NCBI GenBank assembly: GCA_016177735.1
Contig: JACOUS010000030.1
Span: forward strand, 186,001-250,000
Length of the DNA: 64,000 nucleotides
Direction: 5' to 3'
From: Ignavibacteriales bacterium
GTDB taxonomy: Bacteria; Bacteroidota; Ignavibacteria; Ignavibacteriales; Melioribacteraceae
Shown: positions 1-8,820 of the stretch, in pieces
How positions within the stretch are numbered: position 1 is the stretch's first letter
How the letters are laid out: every line of letters begins with the position of its first letter
The notes under the pieces: generated by a model
What the model saw: only the letters and a program-made list of their open reading frames with translations
What the model was told of the DNA's origin: nothing
The model's database searches: none
Made by a program: the position numbers and the translations under genes

Positions 1-261
1 TGGTACGGAGTTTCCGGAGATTTTATGTTTGCGCTCCGCGCCGGATACTTTTATGAAGACCCTTCATTCGGCAACAGAAAATTTGTTACACTCGGCGCCG
101 GTATTCGTTATGATCTTTACGGATTTGATTTTAGTTACCTCACAACAGATATGTTCAAGAACGGCGAGAACCATCCATTGAATAACACACTCCGCTTCAC
201 GTTATCGATCGGGTGGGGCGGGCAGCCGCAAAAGAACATCGGTTTTCCACGCGGAATTTAA
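1..261 (+). CDS. porV: PorV-like T9SS outer-membrane protein, C-terminal part (5' end outside window)
   Basis: The frame is open from base 1 and ends at 261, so this is the last 86 codons of a longer gene. The visible part has alternating aromatic and polar beta-strand segments (ALRAGYFYEDPS, RKFVTLGAGIRY, NTLRFTLSIGW) typical of the end of an outer-membrane beta-barrel. The combination of RAGYFYEDPS and a final NHPL-NTLRFTLS strand matches my memory of PorV (LptO), the T9SS outer-membrane protein that brings cargo to the PorU sortase. The next gene begins 6 bp downstream and encodes a protein with a T9SS sorting domain, which fits. An ATG at 25 is internal, not the true start. It could instead be another member of the PorV/PorQ/FadL-like group. 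Confidence 0.72.
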   Translation, partial: WYGVSGDFMFALRAGYFYEDPSFGNRKFVTLGAGIRYDLYGFDFSYLTTDMFKNGENHPLNNTLRFTLSIGWGGQPQKNIGFPRGI

Positions 262-267
262 TCTGAT

Positions 268-3200
268 ATGAAAAAAATAATCTCTCTCGCTTTTTTCGTG
301 CTTGGATTGGGCAGTTTATCTGCCCAATCTTTTGTTTGGAAACTTAACCATCATTCTTATGATAGCCCAAAAACTTTTGCGGAAAGCGATACGCTCAAAA
401 TTTTAGCAGTGATGGTGGAATTTCAAAAAGATAATGACGGCAATACTTACGGAGACGGCAAGTTCGGTTCAATTTATACGAAAGAATACGGCGATACAAT
501 TTTGGATCCGCTTCCGCACAACGCTCAGTATTTTGAAAATCATCTCGAGTTTGCAAAAAATTATTTCCAGAAAGTTTCCAGCGGCAAATTGAATGTTGCC
601 TACAAAGTTCTTCCGCAAGTTTTGACAGTTTCAAAAATTATGAGAGAATATTCTCCGTCTCCAACAAATCAAACTGATTATACAAATCTCGGAAATTTTG
701 CCGAAGAAGTTTGGCAGTTAGCCGGAACAACATTCGGCAATGTTGATTTTTCCAAGTACGATCTCTTTACAATTTTTCATGCCGGGGTAGGAAGCGATAT
801 AGCGAAAACTTCTGTTGCCGCAAATAGAGATTTGCCGTCGCTCTATTTAGGATCGAAGGCATTTAAAAAAATCTTTGGAGAAAACTTCTCCGGCTTCCCG
901 GTTAATTCTGGAAATTTTTTCATTACCAACACGATGATTCTGCCGTCAACCGAATCGTACGAACAAAAAATTAACGATGAAGTTTTTCTAACTGAAGTCA
1001 CTACCAACGGACTCATTGCGGCAAACATCGGAAGTTTTCTCGGCTTGCCGGATTTATTCAATACCGCTACCGGTGCAACCGCAATCGGCAGACTTGGTTT
1101 GATGGACGGCGAAGCAATTTTTGCGTACGGTGGAGTTTTTCCGCCGGAACTTTCTGCGTGGGAAAAAATTTATCTCGGATGGGCTGAACCGGTTGTAGTA
1201 AATCCTGGTACTGTTAATTTAAGTGTTGCCGCAAATCTTGCCGCATCTGCAAACGATACAACAATTTTAAAAATCCCGATCAACTCAACGGAATATTTTT
1301 TAGTGGAAAACCGCCAGCGCGATGTTAACAAAGATGGGGTGCAGATCAACTATAAAATTGGAAGCCAAACATTCACGTTCAAAGCCGAAAAAGATACGGG
1401 AAGATTTCGGTACTACGATGTAGATACTCTTCGTGGAGTAATTATTGATATTGATGAATTTGACTGGGCAGTACCGGGCAATGGAATTGTAATCTGGCAC
1501 ATTGATGAAAATATTATCAACGAAAAAATTGCGGATAATAAAATTAATGCCGACCTCGATAGAAAAGGTGTTGATCTTGAAGAAGCGGACGGTATTCAGG
1601 ATCTTGGCGAAAAGTTTACTCTGATTACCGGCGAAACTGTGTATGGTTCTGCCGAACAAAAAGATATGTGGTATGCCGGCAATAATTCGCGGTATTACAA
1701 AAACAAATTCTCGACCGATACAAAGCCGAATACAAATTCAAACACCGGCGCTAATAGTTTGATAACGATGGAAAATTTTTCAGCACCGGCAAACAAAATG
1801 TCGTTCAGTGTTAACTTCACAAGTGGGGGTATCAAACTGCTTGCCTCCAAACAATTGGAATTGAAGTCCACGCCGAAATCATTAATTGCAACAGAAAACC
1901 TTTTCTATTTTTTGGATGGCAATGATTTGGTTCAACTCGACAGCGCCGGAAATATTTTGAAGAGAATAGAAAACTTTAGCAATGTACAATTAACCGTATT
2001 TCCTAACCAAGGTGCAGATTATGTAATCGGTGCGTTCGATAAAAAAATAAATCTCTACATAAAAAATAATTCCGAAGAAACAGTTAAAAGAGTAAACATA
2101 ACTTCAAATGTTACAACGCCTATAGTTATTTATTTCCGGAATGATGAGCCATACGTTTTTGTAGGAACGGAAAACGGAGAGTTGATCGATGCCAAATTAG
2201 AATCATTACTGCAAAGTGAAAACGTTCCGCAAGAGGCAATAACAAAAATTGGCGATGAGCCTATTCTGCAAATTTGCAGAACATCTTTTTCAGACAACGA
2301 TTACTACTCTTTAATTACGTCAAATTATTTTTATGATGCAGTGAATGGTAAAGTCTCTTTGCCTCACGATGCAAAGAAAGCGGTTTTACTCTTAACCTCT
2401 AATTCTCTTGAAGTATTTTCGGTTGTTTTAACAGCGGATAACAATTTTTATGTAATCAAAAACGGGAAGATAGGAAATACTTTTTCTGTTTCTTCTTCAA
2501 ATGAACTCCAAACTTTTTCTGTTGCAGATATTAAGGACGACGGTAATTTTTATATTGTTATTCCTAACGGCAAAAATATTGAAGCATACAATTTAGAAGG
2601 TGTGTTGGCAGACGGCTTCCCATTTGAAGAAGCAAACGGGAAAAATTTTATCGGTACACCTTTATCAGATGATATTTTTTCGGAACCGGCTTTAGACATA
2701 ATTGCTTTCACTGAAGATGGAAATATCAGCATAATTAATGGAAGCACGGGCTCTACTTCTGCTTCGATTTTTTTAACTAGCGGGTCACCGATTTCTTCTA
2801 CACCAGTTATCTATAATATTGGAACCGTAGATTCAGAAAATGATATCACAATAAATAGCAGAATTACGTTGATTGATCAAACAAATAAATTTTATAATTG
2901 GAGTGCTGGCAACGTAAATGCTGTTGAGGGATGGTTCTCGGAATACGGACGCGCTTTTAATAATTCTTTCCTATCGATACCGGGCAGCAATAATAAGCCC
3001 ACAGAATTCTTCCCAACAGATCGTGCGTACAACTGGCCCAATCCGGTTTACGGAAGCGAAACAAATATTCGTTACTACGTCTCTGAAAATTCCAGTGTAA
3101 CAATAAAAATATTTGATCTTGCCGGAGATCTTGCAGCGAATTTAAATGATTACGCTGTAGGCGGACTCGATAACGAAACTGCTTGGAATGTAAGCAACGT

Positions 3201-3291
3201 TCAAAGCGGAATTTATTACGCAAGCATCGAAGTGAAATCCGACAGTGGAAAAACAGCAAACAAAATTATCAAGATAGCAGTCGTAAAATAA
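268..3291 (+). CDS. Secreted M6-peptidase-like protein with T9SS sorting domain, zinc motif lost
   Basis: 1007 aa. Residues 1-19 form a signal peptide (Lys-rich start, hydrophobic core, SLSAQ). Residues 40-330 resemble M6 (immune-inhibitor-A-like) metallopeptidases: an LKILAVMVEFQ strand, a YFENHLEFAKNYFQKVSSGKL block, and the GLPDLFN segment that normally follows the zinc site. At the place of HEFGH the protein has A252-N-I-G-S256, so both zinc histidines and the catalytic glutamate are gone. Residues 330-900 are a mixed region with propeller-like repeats. The last 80 residues (WPNPVYGSETNIRY, VTIKIFDLAGD, SGIYYASIEV) are a T9SS type A sorting domain. It follows porV by 6 bp. It is probably a surface protein that is no longer a zinc peptidase; a binding or structural role is inferred. 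Confidence 0.75.
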   Translation: MKKIISLAFFVLGLGSLSAQSFVWKLNHHSYDSPKTFAESDTLKILAVMVEFQKDNDGNTYGDGKFGSIYTKEYGDTILDPLPHNAQYFENHLEFAKNYFQKVSSGKLNVAYKVLPQVLTVSKIMREYSPSPTNQTDYTNLGNFAEEVWQLAGTTFGNVDFSKYDLFTIFHAGVGSDIAKTSVAANRDLPSLYLGSKAFKKIFGENFSGFPVNSGNFFITNTMILPSTESYEQKINDEVFLTEVTTNGLIAANIGSFLGLPDLFNTATGATAIGRLGLMDGEAIFAYGGVFPPELSAWEKIYLGWAEPVVVNPGTVNLSVAANLAASANDTTILKIPINSTEYFLVENRQRDVNKDGVQINYKIGSQTFTFKAEKDTGRFRYYDVDTLRGVIIDIDEFDWAVPGNGIVIWHIDENIINEKIADNKINADLDRKGVDLEEADGIQDLGEKFTLITGETVYGSAEQKDMWYAGNNSRYYKNKFSTDTKPNTNSNTGANSLITMENFSAPANKMSFSVNFTSGGIKLLASKQLELKSTPKSLIATENLFYFLDGNDLVQLDSAGNILKRIENFSNVQLTVFPNQGADYVIGAFDKKINLYIKNNSEETVKRVNITSNVTTPIVIYFRNDEPYVFVGTENGELIDAKLESLLQSENVPQEAITKIGDEPILQICRTSFSDNDYYSLITSNYFYDAVNGKVSLPHDAKKAVLLLTSNSLEVFSVVLTADNNFYVIKNGKIGNTFSVSSSNELQTFSVADIKDDGNFYIVIPNGKNIEAYNLEGVLADGFPFEEANGKNFIGTPLSDDIFSEPALDIIAFTEDGNISIINGSTGSTSASIFLTSGSPISSTPVIYNIGTVDSENDITINSRITLIDQTNKFYNWSAGNVNAVEGWFSEYGRAFNNSFLSIPGSNNKPTEFFPTDRAYNWPNPVYGSETNIRYYVSENSSVTIKIFDLAGDLAANLNDYAVGGLDNETAWNVSNVQSGIYYASIEVKSDSGKTANKIIKIAVVK

Positions 3292-3314
3292 TTTACTCAT
3301 AAACTAATCCTAAC

Positions 3315-6300
3315 ATGAAAAAATTTTTTGCAGTACTACTTTTTATGCCGGTTCTTCTTTTTGCACAATTCAACGAGTATGAACCCGAATATGAATGGTT
3401 TACAATAAAAGGTGCGCACGTTCTTGTTCATTATCATCCCGAAGCTGAAAGAAGTGCGCGAACAGTCTTAAAAATTGCCGAAGAAGTTTGGGGACCAATC
3501 ACTTCTCTTTACGAGTACGAACCCGAACCGGTTCATTTTGTAATTAAGGATATCGACGATTTCTCAAACGGTGCTACATATTTTTTCGATAACAAAATTG
3601 AAATTTGGGCATCTGCACTCGATTTTGATTTGAGAGGTTCGCACAACTGGCTGCGCAATGTTATCTCGCACGAATTTACGCACATGGTTCAGATACAAGC
3701 TTCAATGAAAGTTGGAAGAAGCATACCGGCGTTCTATCTGCAATTTTTAAATTACGAAGACAAACGCCGACCGGATATCCTTTACGGTTTTCCGAATTTC
3801 ATTGCATCGTACCCGGTTGCAACGGTAAATATGCCGGCGTGGTTCGCTGAAGGAACTGCACAGTACATGCGCAAAGAATTTGATTACGATAACTGGGATA
3901 CGCACCGCGATATGATTTTACGCAGTTATGCTCTCGATAATAAAATGTTAACGTGGAATCAGATGGGCGTGTTCAGCAAAACAAGCCTCGGCAATGAATC
4001 TGTTTACAATTCCGGATTTGCATTAACACGTTACATTTCTCAAAAGTACGGCGAGGATAAATTAAAAGAGATAACAAAAAAACTCGGCAAGCTCACAAAC
4101 TTTACTATTGATGCGGCTTTCAAAGATGTGCTCGGAAAAGACGGTGATGAAATTTATAACGAGTGGAGTTCGTTTTTAAAAGAAGATTATAAAAAAAGAA
4201 CTCAAGATGTTTTGGATAACCGTGTGGATGGCGAAAAAATTTTAAGCGACGGCTTCGGGAATTTCTATCCTTCGCTTTCAAGCGATGAAAAAAAACTTGT
4301 TTACATTTCCAATAAAGGTGCTGATTACTTCGGTGTTTCTTCCGTTATCCTTTATGATATTGAAACCAAGAAAGAGAAAACTTTGATGCCGCTTGTGCGG
4401 TCGTCCGTTTCATTTGTTGCCGGCGAGAATAAAATAGTTTATGCACAACTGAGCGATGATAATCCGAAGTGGACAAATATTCACGACCTCTACGTTTATG
4501 ATATTAATACAGAAGATGAAACGCGAATAACTTTTGGTTTGCGCGCCAATAATCCGAATGTATCGAAAGACGGGAAGAAAATTGTTTTTGTTTTTCAGAA
4601 AGACGGCACAAGCAATATCGGCATCACAAATATTGACGGCAAAGAATTCAAACAACTGACTTTTTTCGATAACGGCGAACAAGTTTACAATCCAAAATTT
4701 TCGCCGGATGGTAATTTTATTTTCTTCAGCTATCAGTTTCATAATTCGCGCGAGATCGCAAAAGTAAAAACCGACGGCAGTGCGTTCGAGTTTGTAATTA
4801 AAAACGGGTTTGATAACCGCGACCCGGTTTTTGATAACAGCGGTAGCCTGATTTATTCTTCGGACGAATCCGGCATCTTCAACTTGTACAAATACAATTT
4901 TGCAGACGGCAAAACAACCCAGCTAACAAATGTTGTTGGCGGCGCTTTCCAACCCGCAATTGATACGAAAGGGAATATTGTTTATTCGGGTTACACATCC
5001 GGTGGTTTTAAAATATTTTATTTGAATGCCGGCGAACAGAAAAAAGTTGACGCTTCAAAAAAATATGTTTGGCTGAAAAATCCTCCTTCGGGAAATGATA
5101 ATCCGAAAGGTGACTTCGCAAAATTTGATTCGAACGGATTAATAAACTTCAATGACAAAGAATCAGTGAACACCGAAGCACAAAAATATTCCGGCTTCTT
5201 TTCGCGTTTGAGTTTTGTTCCGTTTATCCGCTACGATAATTATAACACATCAAACAAAACGATTGACCGTATTAAGCCCGGTATTTATTTCACATCGAGC
5301 GATCATTTGAACCGTTTCAGTATTTTCGGCGGCGGTTCGATAAATAGAAGGTGGGAACGCGATCTGTTTCTATCGTTCGATTACCGCGATAAACTTCCTC
5401 TGCTTTACAAACTCGGCTTGAAACCGGAAATGGGAGTTGAACTTTACAGTGTGAGCCGCGAAACAAATACGCCGCTCATTTTCGATTCGCTCGATCAATC
5501 GCAAAACGCTGCAACAGATGTTACTTACAATTTATTTGAATTTGATTTCGTTGTACGCCATAAAATTTTTACCGAAGGAAATAAACTGGAAGCAAGATTT
5601 ATTTACAACAGCTATACTGCAACTCTCGGAAGTTTTATTCTGCCGAATACAACCTTGCTTTATCCTACAACCAAGGATACTTATTTGATCGGGAAAATTT
5701 TACAACTAAAGTTTACACATGAAAATATTATCCCCACAATCGATTCCGATATTAACCCGGTTGGAAGAAGAATAGAAGTTAAATGCGATTTTGAATTCAA
5801 CAGATACAATCAGGACGGCACTTACGAAATTGAAGACGGACTTTTAAAACCGGTTTATAAAAATTTCGATTTCCAACGGCTCGAAATAAACTGGAAAGAG
5901 TTTATCGAAATTTTCAAAGATCAGACTTTGACAGCACAATTTAGGGCGGCAACTATTTTCGGTCCAAAGGTTCCGGATTTTTTTGATTTCTATCTAGGTG
6001 GATTGATCGGCATGAAAAGTTATCCTTTTTATTCCGTTAGCGGAAATGAATTGGGGTGGATCAATTTAACTTACAGATTTCCGCTCTTCAAAAATATTGA
6101 TACGAGACTCGGTCATTTATATATCGATAAAATTTATTTGTCCGTGTACGGTGATTTCGGCAATGCATGGAACGGTGATATCCCTTCACTCGATAAATTT
6201 AAAAAAGGTGCCGGAGCAGAAGTGCGTATTAAAATGAATTCATTTTATCTTTTCCCGACAAGTTTCTTTTTCAATGCTGCTTATTCGTTCGATCAATTCT

Positions 6301-6383
6301 CGCGGAAAATTCTTAATGAAACGGTCACGTACGGCAAGGAGTGGAGTTTCTACGGCGGCATCTTATTCGATTTCAATTTCTAA
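3315..6383 (+). CDS. Exported gluzincin (peptidase MA-like) fused to TolB-type propeller and C-terminal beta-barrel
   Basis: 1022 aa with a signal peptide (cleavage near LLFAQ). Residues 25-300 are a peptidase-MA-like metallopeptidase: H119-EFTH-123 is the zinc motif and WFAEGTAQYM supplies the downstream glutamate. Residues about 310-610 hold repeated TolB/WD40-like propeller blades (for example NPKFSPDGNFIFFSY and NPNVSKDGKKIVFVF). Residues about 640-1022 are rich in beta-strands with alternating aromatics and end in phenylalanine, with FYLGGLIGMKSYPFYS and FFFNAAYSFDQ segments as in the last strands of Omp85/BamA-like barrels. The protein would sit in the outer membrane with the peptidase either in the periplasm or at the surface; the topology cannot be settled from sequence. 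All zinc ligands look intact, unlike the preceding gene. It starts 23 bp after that gene, probably in the same transcript. Confidence 0.75.
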   Translation: MKKFFAVLLFMPVLLFAQFNEYEPEYEWFTIKGAHVLVHYHPEAERSARTVLKIAEEVWGPITSLYEYEPEPVHFVIKDIDDFSNGATYFFDNKIEIWASALDFDLRGSHNWLRNVISHEFTHMVQIQASMKVGRSIPAFYLQFLNYEDKRRPDILYGFPNFIASYPVATVNMPAWFAEGTAQYMRKEFDYDNWDTHRDMILRSYALDNKMLTWNQMGVFSKTSLGNESVYNSGFALTRYISQKYGEDKLKEITKKLGKLTNFTIDAAFKDVLGKDGDEIYNEWSSFLKEDYKKRTQDVLDNRVDGEKILSDGFGNFYPSLSSDEKKLVYISNKGADYFGVSSVILYDIETKKEKTLMPLVRSSVSFVAGENKIVYAQLSDDNPKWTNIHDLYVYDINTEDETRITFGLRANNPNVSKDGKKIVFVFQKDGTSNIGITNIDGKEFKQLTFFDNGEQVYNPKFSPDGNFIFFSYQFHNSREIAKVKTDGSAFEFVIKNGFDNRDPVFDNSGSLIYSSDESGIFNLYKYNFADGKTTQLTNVVGGAFQPAIDTKGNIVYSGYTSGGFKIFYLNAGEQKKVDASKKYVWLKNPPSGNDNPKGDFAKFDSNGLINFNDKESVNTEAQKYSGFFSRLSFVPFIRYDNYNTSNKTIDRIKPGIYFTSSDHLNRFSIFGGGSINRRWERDLFLSFDYRDKLPLLYKLGLKPEMGVELYSVSRETNTPLIFDSLDQSQNAATDVTYNLFEFDFVVRHKIFTEGNKLEARFIYNSYTATLGSFILPNTTLLYPTTKDTYLIGKILQLKFTHENIIPTIDSDINPVGRRIEVKCDFEFNRYNQDGTYEIEDGLLKPVYKNFDFQRLEINWKEFIEIFKDQTLTAQFRAATIFGPKVPDFFDFYLGGLIGMKSYPFYSVSGNELGWINLTYRFPLFKNIDTRLGHLYIDKIYLSVYGDFGNAWNGDIPSLDKFKKGAGAEVRIKMNSFYLFPTSFFFNAAYSFDQFSRKILNETVTYGKEWSFYGGILFDFNF

Positions 6384-6401
6384 CAACGGGAAATTTTTAT
6401 T

Positions 6402-7277
6402 ATGAAGCGAATACTTGTTTTGATTCTGGTTCTTTCTACTGCGGTTTACTCTCAAGATAAATCGGATTTGAAATTAACGGGCACACTTTCGTTCGATTCA
6501 AAACTTGCGATCAATGAAATGAATCTTCAAAATTATTTTAATGATGAGCAGAACAATGCGGAAAAAAAATCACCGTATCTTGCAGCCGCGTTATCTTTTG
6601 TTCTTCCCGGCGCCGGTGAATATTATTCCGAAAGTTATTTAAAGAGCGCAATTTTTTTAGCGGCTGAAGTTACGGCAATTACTGTCGGTTTGATCTATGA
6701 TAAAAAAGGAGACGACCAAACAATTTCATTTCAGAACTATGCGAATCAACATTGGAGTGCTAAGCGTTATGCTGAGTGGACCGTTGTCAATGCACAAAAT
6801 ATCAATAGTTCGGTTGACCCTTCACAATATAATGTTTTTAAAAGCGATGGCAGCGTAAATTGGAGTGAACTAAATAGATTAGAAAATGCTATCGGTTCAT
6901 TTTATTCACATAGATTAGATCGCTACGGCGAACAACAATATTATGAAATGATTGGGAAGTACCAGCAGTTCTATCAAGGCTGGGAAGATGCCGATGCCAC
7001 ACTCACGACTTACGAAGAAATAAAAGAGCGGTTGTCATCTTCGCCGTCAATGTTCATCTATTATTCCGGCGAAAGAGGAAAGGCAAACGATTTTTACAGT
7101 GCTGCTCACACTGCCGTGCTTGTTGTTGTAGCAAATCATATTTTGAGTGCACTTGATGCTGCATGGAGTGCGAGCCGTTATAACAAAAATTTGGAGCTAT
7201 CAACCGAAGTGAAAAAATTTGATCTCGGCTTTAGGACAATTTATTATCCTCGATTAAATTTGCAGTACAGATTTTAA
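6402..7277 (+). CDS. DUF5683-like envelope protein, function unknown
   Basis: 291 aa, following the peptidase/barrel gene by 18 bp. It has a signal peptide (ILVLILVLSTAVYSQ). Residues about 50-85 read YLAAALSFVLPGAGEYYSE followed by a hydrophobic stretch (AIFLAAEVTAITVGLIYD). This pattern of a proline/glycine-containing hairpin and membrane helix is seen in DUF5683 and related small envelope proteins of Bacteroidota. A second hydrophobic helix lies near residues 225-245 (AHTAVLVVVANHILSALDAAW). The C-terminus is strand-like and ends in phenylalanine. The family assignment is tentative, and no enzymatic motif was seen. Confidence 0.55.
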   Translation: MKRILVLILVLSTAVYSQDKSDLKLTGTLSFDSKLAINEMNLQNYFNDEQNNAEKKSPYLAAALSFVLPGAGEYYSESYLKSAIFLAAEVTAITVGLIYDKKGDDQTISFQNYANQHWSAKRYAEWTVVNAQNINSSVDPSQYNVFKSDGSVNWSELNRLENAIGSFYSHRLDRYGEQQYYEMIGKYQQFYQGWEDADATLTTYEEIKERLSSSPSMFIYYSGERGKANDFYSAAHTAVLVVVANHILSALDAAWSASRYNKNLELSTEVKKFDLGFRTIYYPRLNLQYRF

Positions 7278-7295
7278 CCTCCCGTTTCGAGGTTA
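7275..7295 (+). terminator. Possible weak terminator hairpin after the surface-gene block
   Basis: A perfect 7-bp stem (TAACCTC at 7275-7281, GAGGTTA at 7289-7295) with a 7-nt loop begins at the stop codon of the preceding gene. No T-tract follows, so intrinsic termination is uncertain. It may instead protect the 3' end of the transcript. Confidence 0.3.
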
Positions 7296-7334
7296 TCTCA
7301 CATAATTGTTTTCGCGTTAAAATCTTGCTAATGC

Positions 7335-7400
7335 CTTGTTCATAATTTTGACCTTACAGTGAATGAACAAGAGCACGAGCATGATCAAGAGATGAGAAGT
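7335..7400. repeat. Inverted repeat plus AG-rich dispersed repeat word
   Basis: CTTGTTCAT (7335-7343) and ATGAACAAG (7363-7371) form a perfect 9-bp inverted repeat. The right arm runs into an AG-rich string (GAGCACGAGCATGATCAAG) that recurs in altered form near 39831-39850 and 55655-55676. It lies in the gap upstream of der. Confidence 0.45.
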
Positions 7401-7441
7401 TTTTAATCAAACAAAGTAAATGAGTTAGAGAGTATAGTATT

Positions 7442-8755
7442 ATGCAAGAACCGTTAGTAGTAATAGTAGGAAGACCGAACGTAGGAAAGTCAACATTATT
7501 TAACCGGCTCACAAAAAGTTCAAAGTCGATTGTCGATGATACAAGCGGCGTAACGCGTGATAGAGTTTACGGCGATGTTGAGTGGAACGGGAAAATTTTT
7601 CGTTTGATTGACACCGGCGGTTATGTTCCGAACTCGGAAGATTTATTTGAAACAGCTATACGTGAGCAAGTAGAAATTGCACTTGATGAAAGCGATGCGA
7701 TTCTTTTTGTTGTTGACGGCAAAGTTGGATTAACGCCGTTCGATGAAGAAATTGCGGCGATGCTCAGAAAATCTACGAAGCCGTTTTATCTGCTCGCCAA
7801 TAAACTCGATAGCCCGGAACTTGGAATAAACGCAAGCGACTTTTATTCGCTCGGTTTTGCAAATGTTTTTGATGTCTCTGCGCTGAATGGTCGAAACCTC
7901 GGCGATTTTTTGGATGATCTGCAAGCGCATCTAAAATTTCCGGACGAAACACTTCAATCCGATCCGCGATTGCATCTTGCAATAATCGGCAAACCGAATG
8001 TCGGTAAATCTTCGCTTGTAAATTCTTTGCTCGGTTACGATAGAAGTATTGTTACAAATATTCCCGGTACAACAAGAGACAGCATCGATTCCGTTCTAAA
8101 ATATTACGGCGAAGAAGTTATTCTGGTTGATACTGCCGGTCTGCGGAAAAAAACTAAAGTGAAAGAGAATATCGAATTTTTTTCCAATGTTAGAACGTAC
8201 CGCGCATTGTGGGATTCCGATGTTGCCATTTTACTGCTTGATGCGGAACTTGGCGTTGAAAAACAAGACCAACGAATTATTCAAGAAGCCGTGCGCAGAA
8301 GAAAAGGTTTGATCATTGCAATTAATAAATGGGATTTAATAGAAAAAGAAACCAACACAGCAAAACGTTTTGAAGCTGCAGTGAAAGATAAACTTGGTTC
8401 GATTGATTACGTGCCGATCATTACAATATCGGCTCTCACCAAACAAAGAATTTACAAACTGATCGACCTCGCAAAAAAAATTCACGAAGGACGAAGGAAA
8501 AAAATTCCTACCAGTCAATTGAACGAAGTGCTTTTACCTGAAATACAACAGACACCTCCGCCGGCTACTCCTTCGGGCAAGGAAGTAAAAATTAAATACA
8601 TTACACAAGTAGGCGATTATTATCCCATCTTTTTTTTCTTTGCAAACGAAAGCAAACATATACCGGAACATTATAAACGTTTTCTTGAAGGGCTTATCCG
8701 CAAACATTTCGGCTTTGAAGGCGTGCCGATGACGCTTTCTTTTAAGGAGAAGTAA
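7442..8755 (+). CDS. der: Ribosome-assembly GTPase Der (EngA)
   Basis: 437 aa, the usual length for Der, a GTPase acting in late assembly of the 50S ribosomal subunit. Two tandem GTPase domains are visible. The first has the P-loop GRPNVGKSTLFNRL, switch II DTGG and NKLD. The second has GKPNVGKSSLVNSL, DTAG and NKWD. The C-terminal KH-like domain contains the YKRFLEGLIRKHFGFEGVP segment. The ATG at 7442 has no strong Shine-Dalgarno upstream. It is separated from the surface block by about 160 bp, so it probably has its own promoter. Confidence 0.97.
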   Translation: MQEPLVVIVGRPNVGKSTLFNRLTKSSKSIVDDTSGVTRDRVYGDVEWNGKIFRLIDTGGYVPNSEDLFETAIREQVEIALDESDAILFVVDGKVGLTPFDEEIAAMLRKSTKPFYLLANKLDSPELGINASDFYSLGFANVFDVSALNGRNLGDFLDDLQAHLKFPDETLQSDPRLHLAIIGKPNVGKSSLVNSLLGYDRSIVTNIPGTTRDSIDSVLKYYGEEVILVDTAGLRKKTKVKENIEFFSNVRTYRALWDSDVAILLLDAELGVEKQDQRIIQEAVRRRKGLIIAINKWDLIEKETNTAKRFEAAVKDKLGSIDYVPIITISALTKQRIYKLIDLAKKIHEGRRKKIPTSQLNEVLLPEIQQTPPPATPSGKEVKIKYITQVGDYYPIFFFFANESKHIPEHYKRFLEGLIRKHFGFEGVPMTLSFKEK

Positions 8756-8820
8756 TTTGCCGGCAGATATCCAATCATTTTGAAAATCCTTATATTTCTT
8801 TTCAAATTAAAACACAATTA

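Noticed and set aside
3315-6383. Two separate genes (peptidase and barrel)
   Set aside because: The reading frame is continuous through the propeller with no internal start or stop.
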